Of a DNA stretch of 64,000 bases, positions 17,895 through 27,464 are shown one piece after another (position 1 is the first letter of the stretch; every line of letters starts with the position of its first letter). The DNA comes from Sphingomonas sp. HMP6 (GTDB taxonomy: Bacteria; Pseudomonadota; Alphaproteobacteria; Sphingomonadales; Sphingomonadaceae): positions 1,487,501 to 1,551,500 of the forward strand of contig NZ_AP022672.1 of NCBI RefSeq assembly GCF_013374095.1. The letters are read 5' to 3'. The notes beneath the pieces were generated by a model. The model saw only the letters and a list, made by a program, of their open reading frames with translations. It made no database searches and had not been told where the DNA came from. The position numbers and the translations under genes are program-made.

Positions 17895-19214
17895 ATGTTT
17901 GTCGCCTGTCTTGCAGGCGCGGTTCTTGCCGCGTCGTCCTTGCCCGCACAGGGTTCGACGCAAAGCATCAGCGGGCTGAGCGCCGAATCCTTGTTCGACG
18001 TTGCGCGCCGCGCCGAGGCGGCGGACAACGCCAGTGGCGATGCCGATGCCGAGGCGATCTATGTCGCGCTCGCGGGTGATCCCGACATTGATGTGCGGCA
18101 GGAGGCCCGTTTTCGCCACGGACAGTTGCTGACCCGGCGCGGCAAGCTCGCAGCGGCGGCAACGCTCTACCGCGCGATTCTCGACGAGCGCCCAGATGCG
18201 ACGCGGGTCCGGCTCGAACTGGCGGCAGTGCTTGCCCGGCTGAACGACCTGCCGGGTGCCCGCCGCGCCTTGCGTCAGGCTCAGGCTGGCAAATTGCCGC
18301 CGCAGGTTGCCCTGGCCGTCGATCAATATGCCGCCGCACTGCGGTCCGCGAAGCCGCTGGTGGCATCGCTCGAAGTCGCGCTCGCGCCAAGCACGAACGT
18401 CAACCGCGCGACGAATGCTACGACGCTCGACACCATCATCGCGCCGTTCGAACTGTCCGACGATGCGCGCGCGCGTTCGGGGATCGGGGTAAGGCTGGGC
18501 GGGCAAGTCTTCGCTCGGGCGCCGCTGCGTCCGCACCTCGGTGTCACAGCACGGCTGCCGGGCCAAGGGACGCTGTACCGCGACACCTCGTTCAGTGACA
18601 TATCGGGCGCCGGGCAGATCGGGTTGTAGATCGGCCTCGGCAAGACGCTGCTGCGCCCATCGATCGGACGCAGTTACCGCTGGTACGGCAATGCGCTCTA
18701 CGCCACCACCGACACCGGCTCGGTCTCGGCGTTGCGCCCGATCGGGAAACGCGGCCAAATCGAGGTGGAAGCAGGCTATGGTGGTGCCGACTACCGTTTG
18801 AACGATCTGCAGGACGGATCGATCTACACCGCCGCGATCGGTTTCGAGCGGGCTTTTTCGCAGCGTCTGGGCGGCAGCCTGCGTGTATCGGGTGAACGCC
18901 AGAACGCCGCCGATCCCGGCTTTGCGACCGCGTCGGGCACGCTGCAGGGGTTGATCTGGCGCGAGGCAGGCAGGACGTCGCTGTTCACCACCGCCAGCAT
19001 ATCCTACCTCGGTGCCGATGCACGGCTCGGCCTGTTCCGCGACCGGCGTGAGGAATGGCGGCTGGGCACCACCGTCGGCGCGACGCTCCGGCAGTTTTCC
19101 GTGCGGGGCTTCGCGCCTATTGTGCGCTTCAGTTACGAACGCAATCGCTCGAGCGTGAGCATTTACGACTACCGTCTGGTCGCTGCCGATATTGGCATTA
19201 CACGGGCGTTTTGA
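17895..19214 (+). pseudogene. Slam (surface lipoprotein assembly modifier)-like protein, interrupted by an in-frame TAG
   Basis: A signal peptide (MFVACLAGAVLAASSLPAQG) leads into a TPR-like N-terminal region (VRQEARFRHGQLLTRRGKLA, ATLYRAILDERPDATRVRLE, LARLNDLPGARRALRQAQ). A C-terminal outer-membrane barrel follows, ending YDYRLVAADIGITRAF with terminal Phe. This TPR-plus-barrel plan matches Slam (DUF560) proteins, which move lipoproteins such as TbpB to the cell surface. A TAG at 18627-18629 (codon 245) interrupts the barrel (GAGQIGL-stop-IGLGKTLLRPS), after which the same frame is open to 19214. A truncated protein would lack most of its barrel. It lies 18 bp after the TbpB-like gene, as expected for a cognate pair. 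Confidence 0.82.
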
Positions 19215-19251
19215 CCCGAACGGTGCGATTGCAAGCTAGCGGCTGCTTCAA

Positions 19252-19596
19252 CTAAAACCGCTTCTTCGGCTGCGGCACCCCGCTCACCCAGAAAATGCCG
19301 CCGGGCTGGAGCTCGATGACATAGCGCCCCTGATCGTCGCATTCGGCGTCCCACACCGGCTTGCCGCCGGTCGACGGGCGCTTCTTCATCTGGACGATCT
19401 TCTGGCAGGTAAAATTGCCGTCCTGGATCGCGCGAAACATCGTCATTTGCTGCAACGCTGGCGACAGCGCGTCGATCTTCGCTTCCATCGGGTTGGGCGT
19501 GGCATCCGCCTTTGGCGGAGGACCGTTGACGATCGAGCTACCGTCGCACGCGGTCAGCATCAGTGCGGCGATCCCGGCAATCAGAATGCGTGTCAT
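19252..19596 (-). CDS. small hypothetical lipoprotein
   Basis: This is a 114-residue protein with a lipoprotein signal (MTRILIAGIAALMLTAC, lipobox LTAC). The mature part is polar with two cysteines (NFTCQKIV and DAECDDQGRY) and ends QPKKRF. It follows the CinA-like gene by 17 bp and is probably co-transcribed. No family is recognised. Confidence 0.7.
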   Translation of the reverse strand: MTRILIAGIAALMLTACDGSSIVNGPPPKADATPNPMEAKIDALSPALQQMTMFRAIQDGNFTCQKIVQMKKRPSTGGKPVWDAECDDQGRYVIELQPGGIFWVSGVPQPKKRF

Positions 19597-19613
19597 GGTC
19601 CTGCTCCTGCGGC

Positions 19614-20369
19614 TCAAATGCCGCCCGCGACAACCGGGCGGCCAATCTCTTCCAACGCGCGCGTCAGATCGGCGATGCATGTGTCGGCGAGCGCGGCATC
19701 GGTCGCGCGTACGACGAAATTCGCGCCGACGCGGCCTTCGCGGAAGAAAGGGTAGCTCCCGATCGAGACGCCCTCGTGGCTCTTTTCGGCGCTCCGCAGC
19801 AGATCGGCGACTTCGCTTTCCGCGACCCAGCAGCCGATCGTGCGCGACAGCACCGGCAGCCCCCCCTCGAGCGTACCGGTCAGCGCGTCGAGCATCCCCG
19901 CTGTAATATGCGGCACGCCCGCCATGATGAAGATGTTGCCGACACGGATCCCCGGCGCGCCCGACATGCGGTTCTCGATCAGGTCGGCACCCTCGGGCAC
20001 ACGCGCCATGCGCTTGCGCGGCTCGGTCAGCCCGCCGCGACTCGCATAATAGGAATCGAGCACTTCGAGCGCCTTGGGGTGGAACACCACCGGGACTTGC
20101 AAAGCCTCGGCAATCGCATCGACGGTGATGTCGTCGTGCGTCGGGCCGATGCCGCCGGTCGTGAACAGATAATCGTTGCGCGCACGCAAGATGTTCACCG
20201 TCTCGACGATCGCATCGGTCTTGTCCGCCACCACGCGCACTTCGGCGAGGCGGATGCCCTGCACGTTGAGCCAGGTCGCGATTTGCGCGATATTCTTGTC
20301 CTGCGTGCGGCCCGACAGGATTTCGTCGCCGATCACCGCGAGCGCGGCCGTCCAGATGCGTGTGGTCAT
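19614..20369 (-). CDS. CinA-like / MoCF-biosynthesis domain protein (competence-damage inducible family)
   Basis: This has the molybdopterin-binding (MoaB/Mog-like) fold of the CinA N-terminal domain: AALAVIGDEILSGRTQDKN, LFTTGGIGPTHDDITVDAI and GAPGIRVGNIFIMAGVP. At 251 residues it lacks the CinA C-terminal pyridine-nucleotide deamidase domain. Stand-alone proteins of this type may have ADP-ribose pyrophosphatase-type activity in the wider CinA family. The ATG at 20369 was chosen because it directly begins MTTRIWTAALAVIGDE. Confidence 0.87.
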   Translation of the reverse strand: MTTRIWTAALAVIGDEILSGRTQDKNIAQIATWLNVQGIRLAEVRVVADKTDAIVETVNILRARNDYLFTTGGIGPTHDDITVDAIAEALQVPVVFHPKALEVLDSYYASRGGLTEPRKRMARVPEGADLIENRMSGAPGIRVGNIFIMAGVPHITAGMLDALTGTLEGGLPVLSRTIGCWVAESEVADLLRSAEKSHEGVSIGSYPFFREGRVGANFVVRATDAALADTCIADLTRALEEIGRPVVAGGI

Positions 20370-20434
20370 ACCCCATCCCATAGACCCGCCGCGCCCCCTC
20401 GCAAACCGCAAAGCGCTGCGCTATATCGCGCGGC

Positions 20435-21259
20435 ATGACCGAATATGTGACCGTAACCGCCGACGCGCCTTCGGGCCGGACCGGCGCGATCAAACTTCAT
20501 GGACGCGCGGCGTTCGACGGGATGCTCGCTGCCGGGCAATTGGCGGCGGAAGCACTCGACATGGTGGTACCGCATATGGTGCCGGGTGTGACGACCGGCG
20601 AGATCGACGATTTGGTCCGCCGCTTCATCGCGGATCGCGGCGGCATCCCCGCCACGCTCGGCTATCGCGGCTATACGCATTCGAGCTGCATTTCGATCAA
20701 CCACGTCGTGTGCCACGGCATCCCTAGCGACAAGACATTGAAAAGCGGCGATATCGTCAATGTCGACGTGACGCCGATCTTGGGCGGATGGCACGGCGAC
20801 AGCAGCCGAATGTATCTGATCGGGGACGTGCCGATCAAGGCCAAGCGTCTGGTCGAGGTGACGTATGAATGCCTCATGCTCGGCATCGAGGCGGCCAAGC
20901 CCGGCAATCATCTCGGCGATGTCGGCCACGCGATTCAGCGCCACGCCGAAAAGCATCGCTACGGCGTGGTGCGCGATTTCTGCGGGCATGGCCTGGGCCA
21001 ATTGTTCCACGACGCGCCCGAAGTCGTCCATGTCGGGAAGCCCGGCACCGGTCCGGAGCTGAAGCCCGGCATGATCTTCACGATCGAGCCGATGATCAAC
21101 ATCGGCCGCCCGGACGTAAAGCTGCTCGACGATGGCTGGACGGCGGTGACGCGCGACCGGTCACTGTCGGCGCAGTTCGAACATTCGATCGGGATTACCG
21201 AGACCGGCTGCGAAATCTTCACGCTCAGCCCCGGCGGGTTCGACAAGCCGCCTTATTGA
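20435..21259 (+). CDS. map: type I methionine aminopeptidase
   Basis: This enzyme removes the initiator methionine from new proteins. It has the pita-bread metallopeptidase fold with all five metal ligands in place: two Asp in IVNVDVTPILGGWHGDSSR, His in CGHGLGQLFHDAPEV, Glu in FTIEPMINIG and Glu in TRDRSLSAQFEHSIGI. The substrate-side His is in YTHSSCISINHVVCHG. 274 residues, standard for the type. It is divergent from the CinA-like gene, with starts 65 bp apart. Confidence 0.95.
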   Translation: MTEYVTVTADAPSGRTGAIKLHGRAAFDGMLAAGQLAAEALDMVVPHMVPGVTTGEIDDLVRRFIADRGGIPATLGYRGYTHSSCISINHVVCHGIPSDKTLKSGDIVNVDVTPILGGWHGDSSRMYLIGDVPIKAKRLVEVTYECLMLGIEAAKPGNHLGDVGHAIQRHAEKHRYGVVRDFCGHGLGQLFHDAPEVVHVGKPGTGPELKPGMIFTIEPMINIGRPDVKLLDDGWTAVTRDRSLSAQFEHSIGITETGCEIFTLSPGGFDKPPY

Positions 21260-21466
21260 TCGCGCCGCCCAAGGATTTAGCGAAAGCCAAATCCGCGTGA
21301 TCGCGGCGCGGATGGCCGGCGCGGCCAGCAGCCGCGACCGACAGCGCGGCGTTGCCGCGACACATCGCCCACGCCGTCGATCGATAATCCAAAGCGCCAA
21401 CCCTGCCCTAAAATGCAGCAGCACTCGGCCCGGTGCGCGCCACTTAGGCACCTGCGCCCGGCGTAA

Positions 21467-21889
<423 letters not shown>

Positions 21890-22002
21890 CCGCCCCGCCC
21901 GTTTGACGCACTGCAACAAAGTGTGACAGCAAGGGCCTCCGGGTGAAATGTGATTCCCGATTCCGTCGGGCGTACGATCGATAACGAAAGGGCGTGGGGA
22001 CT

Positions 22003-23424
22003 ATGGCTGACAAACCGAACACGGCGAGCGACGTGCTCAAGATGATCAAGGACCAGGAGATCGAGTGGGTCGATCTGCGGTTCACCGATCCCAAGGGCAA
22101 ATGGCAGCATCTGACGATGGTCGCTGGCGTCGTCGGCGAAGATGAGCTGACCGACGGCTTCATGTTCGACGGCTCCTCGATCGAGGGCTGGAAAGCGATC
22201 AACGAATCCGACATGATTCTGATGCCCGATCTCGACGCGGTGTGGACCGATCCGTTCTCCGCCACCCCGATGCTGATCCTGGTTTGCGACATCGTCGAGC
22301 CCTCGACCGGCGAGCTTTACGCCCGCGATCCGCGCTCGACCGCCAAGCGCGCCGAGGCGTATCTCAAGACCACCGGCATCGGCGACACGATCTTCATCGG
22401 GCCGGAAGCCGAATTCTTCATGTTCGACAACGTCCAGTTCGAAAACAGCTATTCGACCAGCTATTACAAGATCGACGATATCGAACTGCCGACCAACACC
22501 GGCACCAGCTATGACGGCGGCAATCTCGGCCACCGTCCGCGCGCCAAGGGCGGCTATTTCCCGTGCGCACCGGTCGACAGCGCCGTCGATATCCGCGCCG
22601 AGATGGTCTCGACCATGCTCGAAATGGGTCTTCCCTGCGACAAGCATCACCACGAAGTGGCCGCCGCGCAGCACGAGCTCGGCCTGACCTTCGGCACGAT
22701 GACGGTCACGGCCGATCGCATGCAGATCTACAAATATGTCTGCCACAATGTCGCGCAGGCGTACGGCAAGACCGTCACCTTCATGCCCAAGCCGATCAAG
22801 GAAGATAACGGCTCGGGGATGCACACGCATCTGTCGATCTGGGACAAGGGCCAGCCGCTCTTCGCTGGCAACGGCTATGCCGGTCTGTCGGACATGTGCC
22901 TGTATTTCATCGGCGGCATCATCAAGCATGCCAAGGCGGTGAATGCCTTCACCAACCCGACGACCAACAGCTACAAGCGCCTGGTTCCGGGGTACGAAGC
23001 ACCGGTGCTGCTGGCGTATTCGGCGCGCAACCGCTCGGCCTCATGCCGCATTCCGTACGGCACCGGCCCCAAGGCAAAGCGCGTCGAAGTGCGCTTCCCC
23101 GACGCGATGGCAAATCCGTATCTCTGCTACGCGGCGCTGTTCATGGCGGGTCTCGACGGCATCCAGAACCGCATCCACCCGGGTGAGGCGATGGACAAGA
23201 ACCTCTATGACCTGCCGCCCGCAGAACTGGCCGAAGTGCCGACCGTCTGCGGTTCGCTCCGCGAGGCGCTCGATTGCCTGGCGGCGGATCACGACTTCCT
23301 GCTCAAGGGCGACGTGTTCTCGAAGGACCAGATCGAGTCGTACATCGAGCTGAAGATGCACGATGTGGCACGGTGGGAAATGACGCCGAGCCCCGTCGAG
23401 TTCGATATGTACTACAGCTACTGA
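22003..23424 (+). CDS. glnA: glutamine synthetase, type I
   Basis: This enzyme makes glutamine from glutamate, ammonia and ATP as a dodecamer. The ATG at 22003 ([13 protein letters not shown]) was preferred over a GTG at 21994; 473 residues. Visible blocks are [40 protein letters not shown] and the NRSASCRIP substrate loop. The [10 protein letters not shown] motif carries the adenylylation tyrosine used by GlnE. It is followed by a highly structured 3' region and a terminator. Confidence 0.97.
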   Translation: MADKPNTASDVLKMIKDQEIEWVDLRFTDPKGKWQHLTMVAGVVGEDELTDGFMFDGSSIEGWKAINESDMILMPDLDAVWTDPFSATPMLILVCDIVEPSTGELYARDPRSTAKRAEAYLKTTGIGDTIFIGPEAEFFMFDNVQFENSYSTSYYKIDDIELPTNTGTSYDGGNLGHRPRAKGGYFPCAPVDSAVDIRAEMVSTMLEMGLPCDKHHHEVAAAQHELGLTFGTMTVTADRMQIYKYVCHNVAQAYGKTVTFMPKPIKEDNGSGMHTHLSIWDKGQPLFAGNGYAGLSDMCLYFIGGIIKHAKAVNAFTNPTTNSYKRLVPGYEAPVLLAYSARNRSASCRIPYGTGPKAKRVEVRFPDAMANPYLCYAALFMAGLDGIQNRIHPGEAMDKNLYDLPPAELAEVPTVCGSLREALDCLAADHDFLLKGDVFSKDQIESYIELKMHDVARWEMTPSPVEFDMYYSY

Positions 23425-23528
23425 GGCTGCCGCGCCGGCAGCCGGTGGGGACAAGGCGAAGCCAAGTCCCCACAGGAGCTGTCGGCCGGCCTCGCCAAAG
23501 CGAGGACCGACGACGTGGCTTTGCCACG
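23425..23528 (+). other. structured 3' UTR of glnA with four tandem hairpins
   Basis: Directly after the glnA stop there are four hairpins in about 100 nt: ggctgcc/ggcagcc (23425-23431 and 23437-23443), gtggggac/gtccccac (23445-23452 and 23466-23473), cctcgc/gcgagg within an outer gtcgg/ccgac pair (23481-23511), and cgtggc/gccacg (23514-23519 and 23523-23528). The terminator forms a fifth. It could be RNA-stabilising or a source of a 3'-derived small RNA. Confidence 0.6.
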
Positions 23529-23540
23529 GCGCTGATTTGA

Positions 23541-23574
23541 GAAAGGGCGTCCGGAGCGATCCGGGCGCCTTTCT
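23541..23574 (+). terminator. Rho-independent terminator after glnA
   Basis: The imperfect stem gaaagggcgtccgg / ccgggcgcctttc with an AGCGAT loop is followed by a short T-rich stretch (ttatttc). Confidence 0.75.
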
Positions 23575-23737
23575 TATTTCTCGCGGGTCGCAGCTGCCGC
23601 CTCTCAGGTTTGCGCCACAGACGTCCCACCGCGCCTTAAATTGCCGCGCTAAATGACGACGCTGTGTTGCTACGTTTCAAGCAGTTCGGCACACTCAGCG
23701 CCAGACGTCCTCAAAGAGCGGAAGGTTCGCCAACCAA

Positions 23738-23873
23738 ATGCCTATTCCTGATTATGAGACGCTTATGTTCCCCGTCCTCAAATTGTTTGACGATGGCGCT
23801 AAAAATGTAACTGATTGCCTTCCCCACATCAAAGCGCAGTTTCAAATTACAGACGACGAAGCCGAGCAGCTAA
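23738..23873 (+). pseudogene. mrr: mrr restriction endonuclease, 5' fragment (split by an IS element)
   Basis: The N-terminal winged-helix part of an Mrr type IV restriction enzyme reads MPIPDYETLMFPVLKLFDDG through DDEAEQL; the same opening (PDYxTLMxPxL) is typical of Mrr. Coding stops at codon 46 where an IS1380-family element begins. The last five bases GCTAA (23869-23873) are repeated at 25510-25514. The gene is less GC-rich than its neighbours, consistent with transfer. Confidence 0.85.
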
Positions 23874-25509
23874 CCTGATCTATTCACCGGCAGCGTTTCT
23901 CAGCCGATGGGTCAGCGCAGGCGTCGTGTAGCCGCAGGCAGGGCGCATGGGTCCCAAGCGCCTGTCTCATCGCGGGTTCACAGTTTGGGGCGGAGTTGAT
24001 GGGCGGGGTTCGTTTGGCGGCCACTGCCGCATCGATCATGGTCCCGTGGTGCGCAAGTTGAGCGCGATGGATCGGAACAGCGCGGCATCGGGACAGGCGC
24101 TTGCGAAGGCGATGCGGATGCGGCTGGTGGTTTCGACGACGCGCGCGGCGACCTTGAGCAGCCGCAGGCGGATGGTCGCGAACTCGGCGGTGCGGAGCGT
24201 GGCGGTTGCGGGCATAGCGTGCCGCACGGCCCACATCAGCCAGTAGGCGGCGGTGTGAAGGATGAGCCGCATCTGATTGGCGTTGGCCGAGCAGCAGGAG
24301 GTTCGGTCGCTCTTCAGCTGCGTTTTATGCAGCTTGATCAAGTTTTCCGCCTGGCCGCGGGCGCAGTAAAGCGTGTCATAGATCCGTTCAGCGCTGCCCT
24401 CGGCAAGCGAGGTGACAACGAGGCGGATGTCGAGGCCGAGGCTGCTCGCCTCGATGCGAGCAACGACGCGACGTTCGGTATTCCCCCAGGTTTTCGCAGC
24501 GTAGCGCGTCTCTGCGTAACGCCTTAGTTCGACCAGTCCCTGCAATGCCCGGTCGGTCGCGCAGGCATCGCCTTCCCGAACGATGACGGGATCGGCGTGG
24601 AGCGTGCGGTTGCCGGGCAGCCCGAAGATGTAGTCGATTCCGTTCGCCTCGCACCAGGCCATCGGCTCTGGCCGACCGTAATGACCATCGCCGCGCAGCG
24701 TGATCCGGGTATCGGGCCAGTGGCGACGGATACGTCGCACGAGCCGGCGAACATGGCCGGCGACTTCCTTGCCCGACGGCGTTTTGCCGGTGCGCAGCAG
24801 CATCGCAACCGGCCGCCCGGTAGCGGTGTCGTAGACATGGATCGGCAGGAAGCAGCGCTCGCCGTAGTGGCCGTTCCAGAAAGAGAGCTGCTGCGCGCCG
24901 TGTACGACGTCGACGGTATCATCGATGTCGAGCGTCACCGCCGCAGGTGGCACGGGGTAGCTCGCGCAATAAAGGTCGACCAGCGTACCGGTCAGACGGA
25001 TCAACTCGCGCGTAGTCGGCGCGTTTTCCCACCGGCTCATCGTCGGCTGGCTGGCCAGCCCGAACGGATCACCCGGCAGTTTGCCGAGCGCCAGCTTGAA
25101 CCCTGGATCATGCCGCAGGGCGTCGAGATCATTGGCGTCTTCATACCCACACGAGATCGCGAGCATGCGGGCGCGCAAGATGTCGGCGACCCGGTGGATC
25201 ACCCGACCCTGATCGCGCGGATCAGCGATGCAGGCGGCGAGCCGATCCGCGATCCCCAACCGCCGCTCGGCCTGTGCGAGCAGTAGCACGCCGCCGTCCG
25301 ACGTCAGCCGACCGCCGTCGAACGCGGCGGTGATTTTTCGACCACGAATGGCTGGGAAGGTGAAGGAGAACCCACTATCGTCGGCCATGGCGGTCGTGGC
25401 ACTTTCTGTCTGGAGCAGAGGGATGGCGTAAGCACCCTTTCTCTACTCCAAACCAAAGACTTAGACCACGATCGCCACCACCGATTATCGCTCCCGATGA
25501 ATAATCCGG
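23874..25509 (-). mobile_element. IS1380-family insertion sequence, about 1636 bp, 5-bp target duplication, inserted in mrr
   Basis: The boundaries come from the interrupted gene: GCTAA occurs at 23869-23873 and 25510-25514. The element's outer ends are imperfect inverted repeats of about 22 bp: left CCTGATCTATTCACCGGCAG (23874 on) against the reverse complement of the right end, CCGGATTATTCATCGGGAG. Excision of the element and one duplication joins the mrr halves in frame. It carries one intact transposase on the minus strand. Confidence 0.87.
24036..25388 (-). CDS. IS1380-family DDE transposase
   Basis: The 450-residue transposase begins MADDSGFSFTFPAIRGRKI, followed by AAFDGGRLTSDGGVLLLAQAE, typical of IS1380. 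Candidate catalytic acids are in VTLDIDDTVDVVHG, ITLRGDGHYGRPE and YCARGQAENLIK. The reading frame is intact, so the element may still be mobile. Confidence 0.92.
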   Translation of the reverse strand: MADDSGFSFTFPAIRGRKITAAFDGGRLTSDGGVLLLAQAERRLGIADRLAACIADPRDQGRVIHRVADILRARMLAISCGYEDANDLDALRHDPGFKLALGKLPGDPFGLASQPTMSRWENAPTTRELIRLTGTLVDLYCASYPVPPAAVTLDIDDTVDVVHGAQQLSFWNGHYGERCFLPIHVYDTATGRPVAMLLRTGKTPSGKEVAGHVRRLVRRIRRHWPDTRITLRGDGHYGRPEPMAWCEANGIDYIFGLPGNRTLHADPVIVREGDACATDRALQGLVELRRYAETRYAAKTWGNTERRVVARIEASSLGLDIRLVVTSLAEGSAERIYDTLYCARGQAENLIKLHKTQLKSDRTSCCSANANQMRLILHTAAYWLMWAVRHAMPATATLRTAEFATIRLRLLKVAARVVETTSRIRIAFASACPDAALFRSIALNLRTTGP

Positions 25510-25514
25510 GCTAA

Positions 25515-26320
25515 TACCCAGTGGTCGCGTTACCCTTTTGTCAAACCGGACCCATTGGGCTCGGACATATTTGTCAAAGGCGGGTTTGCTTACGTCGCCA
25601 AGCCGCAATCAGCACGTGATTACTCCTCTGGGCAAGCAAGTGCTCGGCGAGAACCCTATCCGAATCGACAATAGTTACTTGAGACGTTTCGACCAATTTT
25701 CGAATTGGCAGAACCGAACGAGGATAGATTCAGAAAATAGCGGGGTCGCTACAGATAGAGCCAAGCTGATCGAACCGATCGAGCAAGGCGGAACTCCGGA
25801 AGATACGATGGAACGCGCCAGCGCGCTGCTCAATTTAGCCTTGCAAGACGATCTCTTAGCGATTTTGCGTCAAATCTCTCCTACTCGTTTTGAGCGCCTT
25901 ATTTTGGATCTTCTCAATGCAATGGGATATGGCGGGGGGCAGCTTAGTTCGTCGACATTGACGAAGGCCAGCCGCGATGGAGGCATCGATGGCGTGATCA
26001 GTGAGGACGCTCTCGGCCTTGATGCTGTGTATATACAAGCGAAACGTTACGCGGCTGAGAATACTGTCGGTCGGCCGGACATACAGCAATTTATTGGATC
26101 CCTGACAGGGGAGAGTGCGACCAAAGGCGTTTTTGTAACGACGTCAGATTTTTCGCGTGAGGCCCGCGATTACCTCAATCGAGTGCAGCAACGCGTCGTC
26201 CTGATTAACGGGCAGCGCTTGGTGCAACTGATGGTGCAGCATGGCGTCGGCGTGCGGACGCGAACCACATACATCGTGCAAAACATTGACGAGGGGTATT
26301 TTGCGGAAGAAGCTGGGTAA
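25515..26320 (+). pseudogene. mrr: mrr restriction endonuclease, 3' fragment (split by an IS element)
   Basis: This continues the 23738 gene: the joined text reads AEQLIPSGRVTLLSNRTHW, matching the Mrr motif LxPSGRxTxxxNRxxWARTYL. The rest of the N-domain (WARTYLSKAGLLTSPSR) is followed by the catalytic domain with FERLILDLLNAMGYGGG, SRDGGIDGVI (Asp) and AVYIQAKRY (Q-x-K), then QQFIGSLTGESATKGVFVT. The restored protein would be 313 residues, close to E. coli Mrr. Mrr cleaves methylated foreign DNA. The separated 3' half lacks its DNA-binding start and is presumably inactive, although a TTG at 25538 could start it. Confidence 0.88.
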
Positions 26321-26374
26321 TCAGTTCCGCGGCACTGCTTGTTCGCACCAAAGGCTTCGGCTGTCTCGCCCCCC

Positions 26375-27256
26375 TCACCCCCGCTCCTGCGCCTCCACGA
26401 TCGGCGCGCGGCTCGGCCGCACCGCGACGACCAGCACGCCGAGCAGCGCCAGCGCCGCCCCCGCGATCATCCGCGCATCAAGCTGGTCGCCGGTGATGAG
26501 CACGCCCAACCCGATTGTCGTCAGCGGCGTCATCAGCGTCAGCGGCGCGAGCAGCGTCGCCTCATAGCGCGCGATCAGCCCGTAATAGAGCGTGTGCGCG
26601 CACACCGACACGATCAGCGCGGAGAACAACAGCGCCGCGACGAACGGCCACCCCGCCGCCACCGATGTCGCCCATTGGTCCTGCTCGAACACCGCCGAGG
26701 CTAGCGTGAGTGGCACCACCGCGGTCAACCCGACCCACGCCTGAAAGCGCAACGGCGCGACATGCTCCATCTGCTTCATCAGGATCGCGCCGAGCGACCC
26801 GGCAAACGCCGCGCTCAGCACCAGCAGCAGCCCCGACGACACCGCAAAGCCCGGCCGCCACACAACCAGCAACACCCCCGCCAGCGTCAGCGTGATGCCG
26901 ACCCCGCGCCGCCAGTGGATTCGCTCGCCCAGGATCAGGATCGACAACAGGGTGGTGATCGGCACGCCCGCCTGCAGCACCACCGCCGCGCTCGACGGCG
27001 AGGCGGTTTTCAGCCCCAGGAACAGCAACGCGAAATTCCCGCCGCCCATCAACGCGCCGACGAGCACGATCCGCCACGCCGGGCGCGGCATCGGCCACAG
27101 CCACGGGAGCGTAACCGCCAGTACGATCGCAAAGCGCGCCGCCGCAAAAAACAGCGGCGGAATGTGCCACGTGCCGACCACCACCTTGCTCAGCACGTTG
27201 CTGAAGCCCCAGGTCAGGCACACGAACACGAGCAAGAGGAAATCACGAAAGCGCAT
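26375..27256 (-). CDS. EamA/DMT-superfamily transporter
   Basis: This is a 293-residue inner-membrane protein with about ten hydrophobic helices arranged as two EamA repeats (FLLLVFVCLTWGFSNVLSKV in the first; LLLVLSAAFAGSLGAILMKQ opening the second). The short linker GERIHWRRGVGITLTLAGV between helices is typical. The family exports metabolites such as amino acids or nucleosides; the substrate cannot be inferred. Confidence 0.88.
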   Translation of the reverse strand: MRFRDFLLLVFVCLTWGFSNVLSKVVVGTWHIPPLFFAAARFAIVLAVTLPWLWPMPRPAWRIVLVGALMGGGNFALLFLGLKTASPSSAAVVLQAGVPITTLLSILILGERIHWRRGVGITLTLAGVLLVVWRPGFAVSSGLLLVLSAAFAGSLGAILMKQMEHVAPLRFQAWVGLTAVVPLTLASAVFEQDQWATSVAAGWPFVAALLFSALIVSVCAHTLYYGLIARYEATLLAPLTLMTPLTTIGLGVLITGDQLDARMIAGAALALLGVLVVAVRPSRAPIVEAQERG

Positions 27257-27326
27257 TGGCGTGCCTCTGCGGGATGGGGGGCGGCTTGGCTAGAGCGTAG
27301 GACTCGAAATCGGTCGCCGTCCCAAC

Positions 27327-27418
27327 CCCGTTCGGGCTGAGCCTGTCGAAGCCCTTCGCTCCACAACCGGTGCCGTCAGTGTGGCACGCAGCCCTTCGAC
27401 AGGCTCAGGGCCAACGGG
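27327..27418. repeat. palindromic intergenic repeat (CTGAGCCTGTCGAAG type), copy 1
   Basis: The left arm 27327-27354 (CCCGTTCGGGCTGAGCCTGT and on) and right arm 27391-27418 are imperfect inverted copies separated by 36 bp. The same repeat, with perfect arms, is at 60142-60232. It lies between two minus-strand genes. Confidence 0.9.
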
Positions 27419-27464
27419 ATGTGGTGCACCTCTCAAACGCACCCGCGCTCACCCCAATCCGCGC

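Noticed and set aside
17880..18758. Long minus-strand open frame across the Slam-like gene
   Set aside because: It is antisense to a protein with signal peptide, TPR text and barrel. Its composition (Arg/Ala/Gly-rich) is typical of a GC-rich shadow frame.
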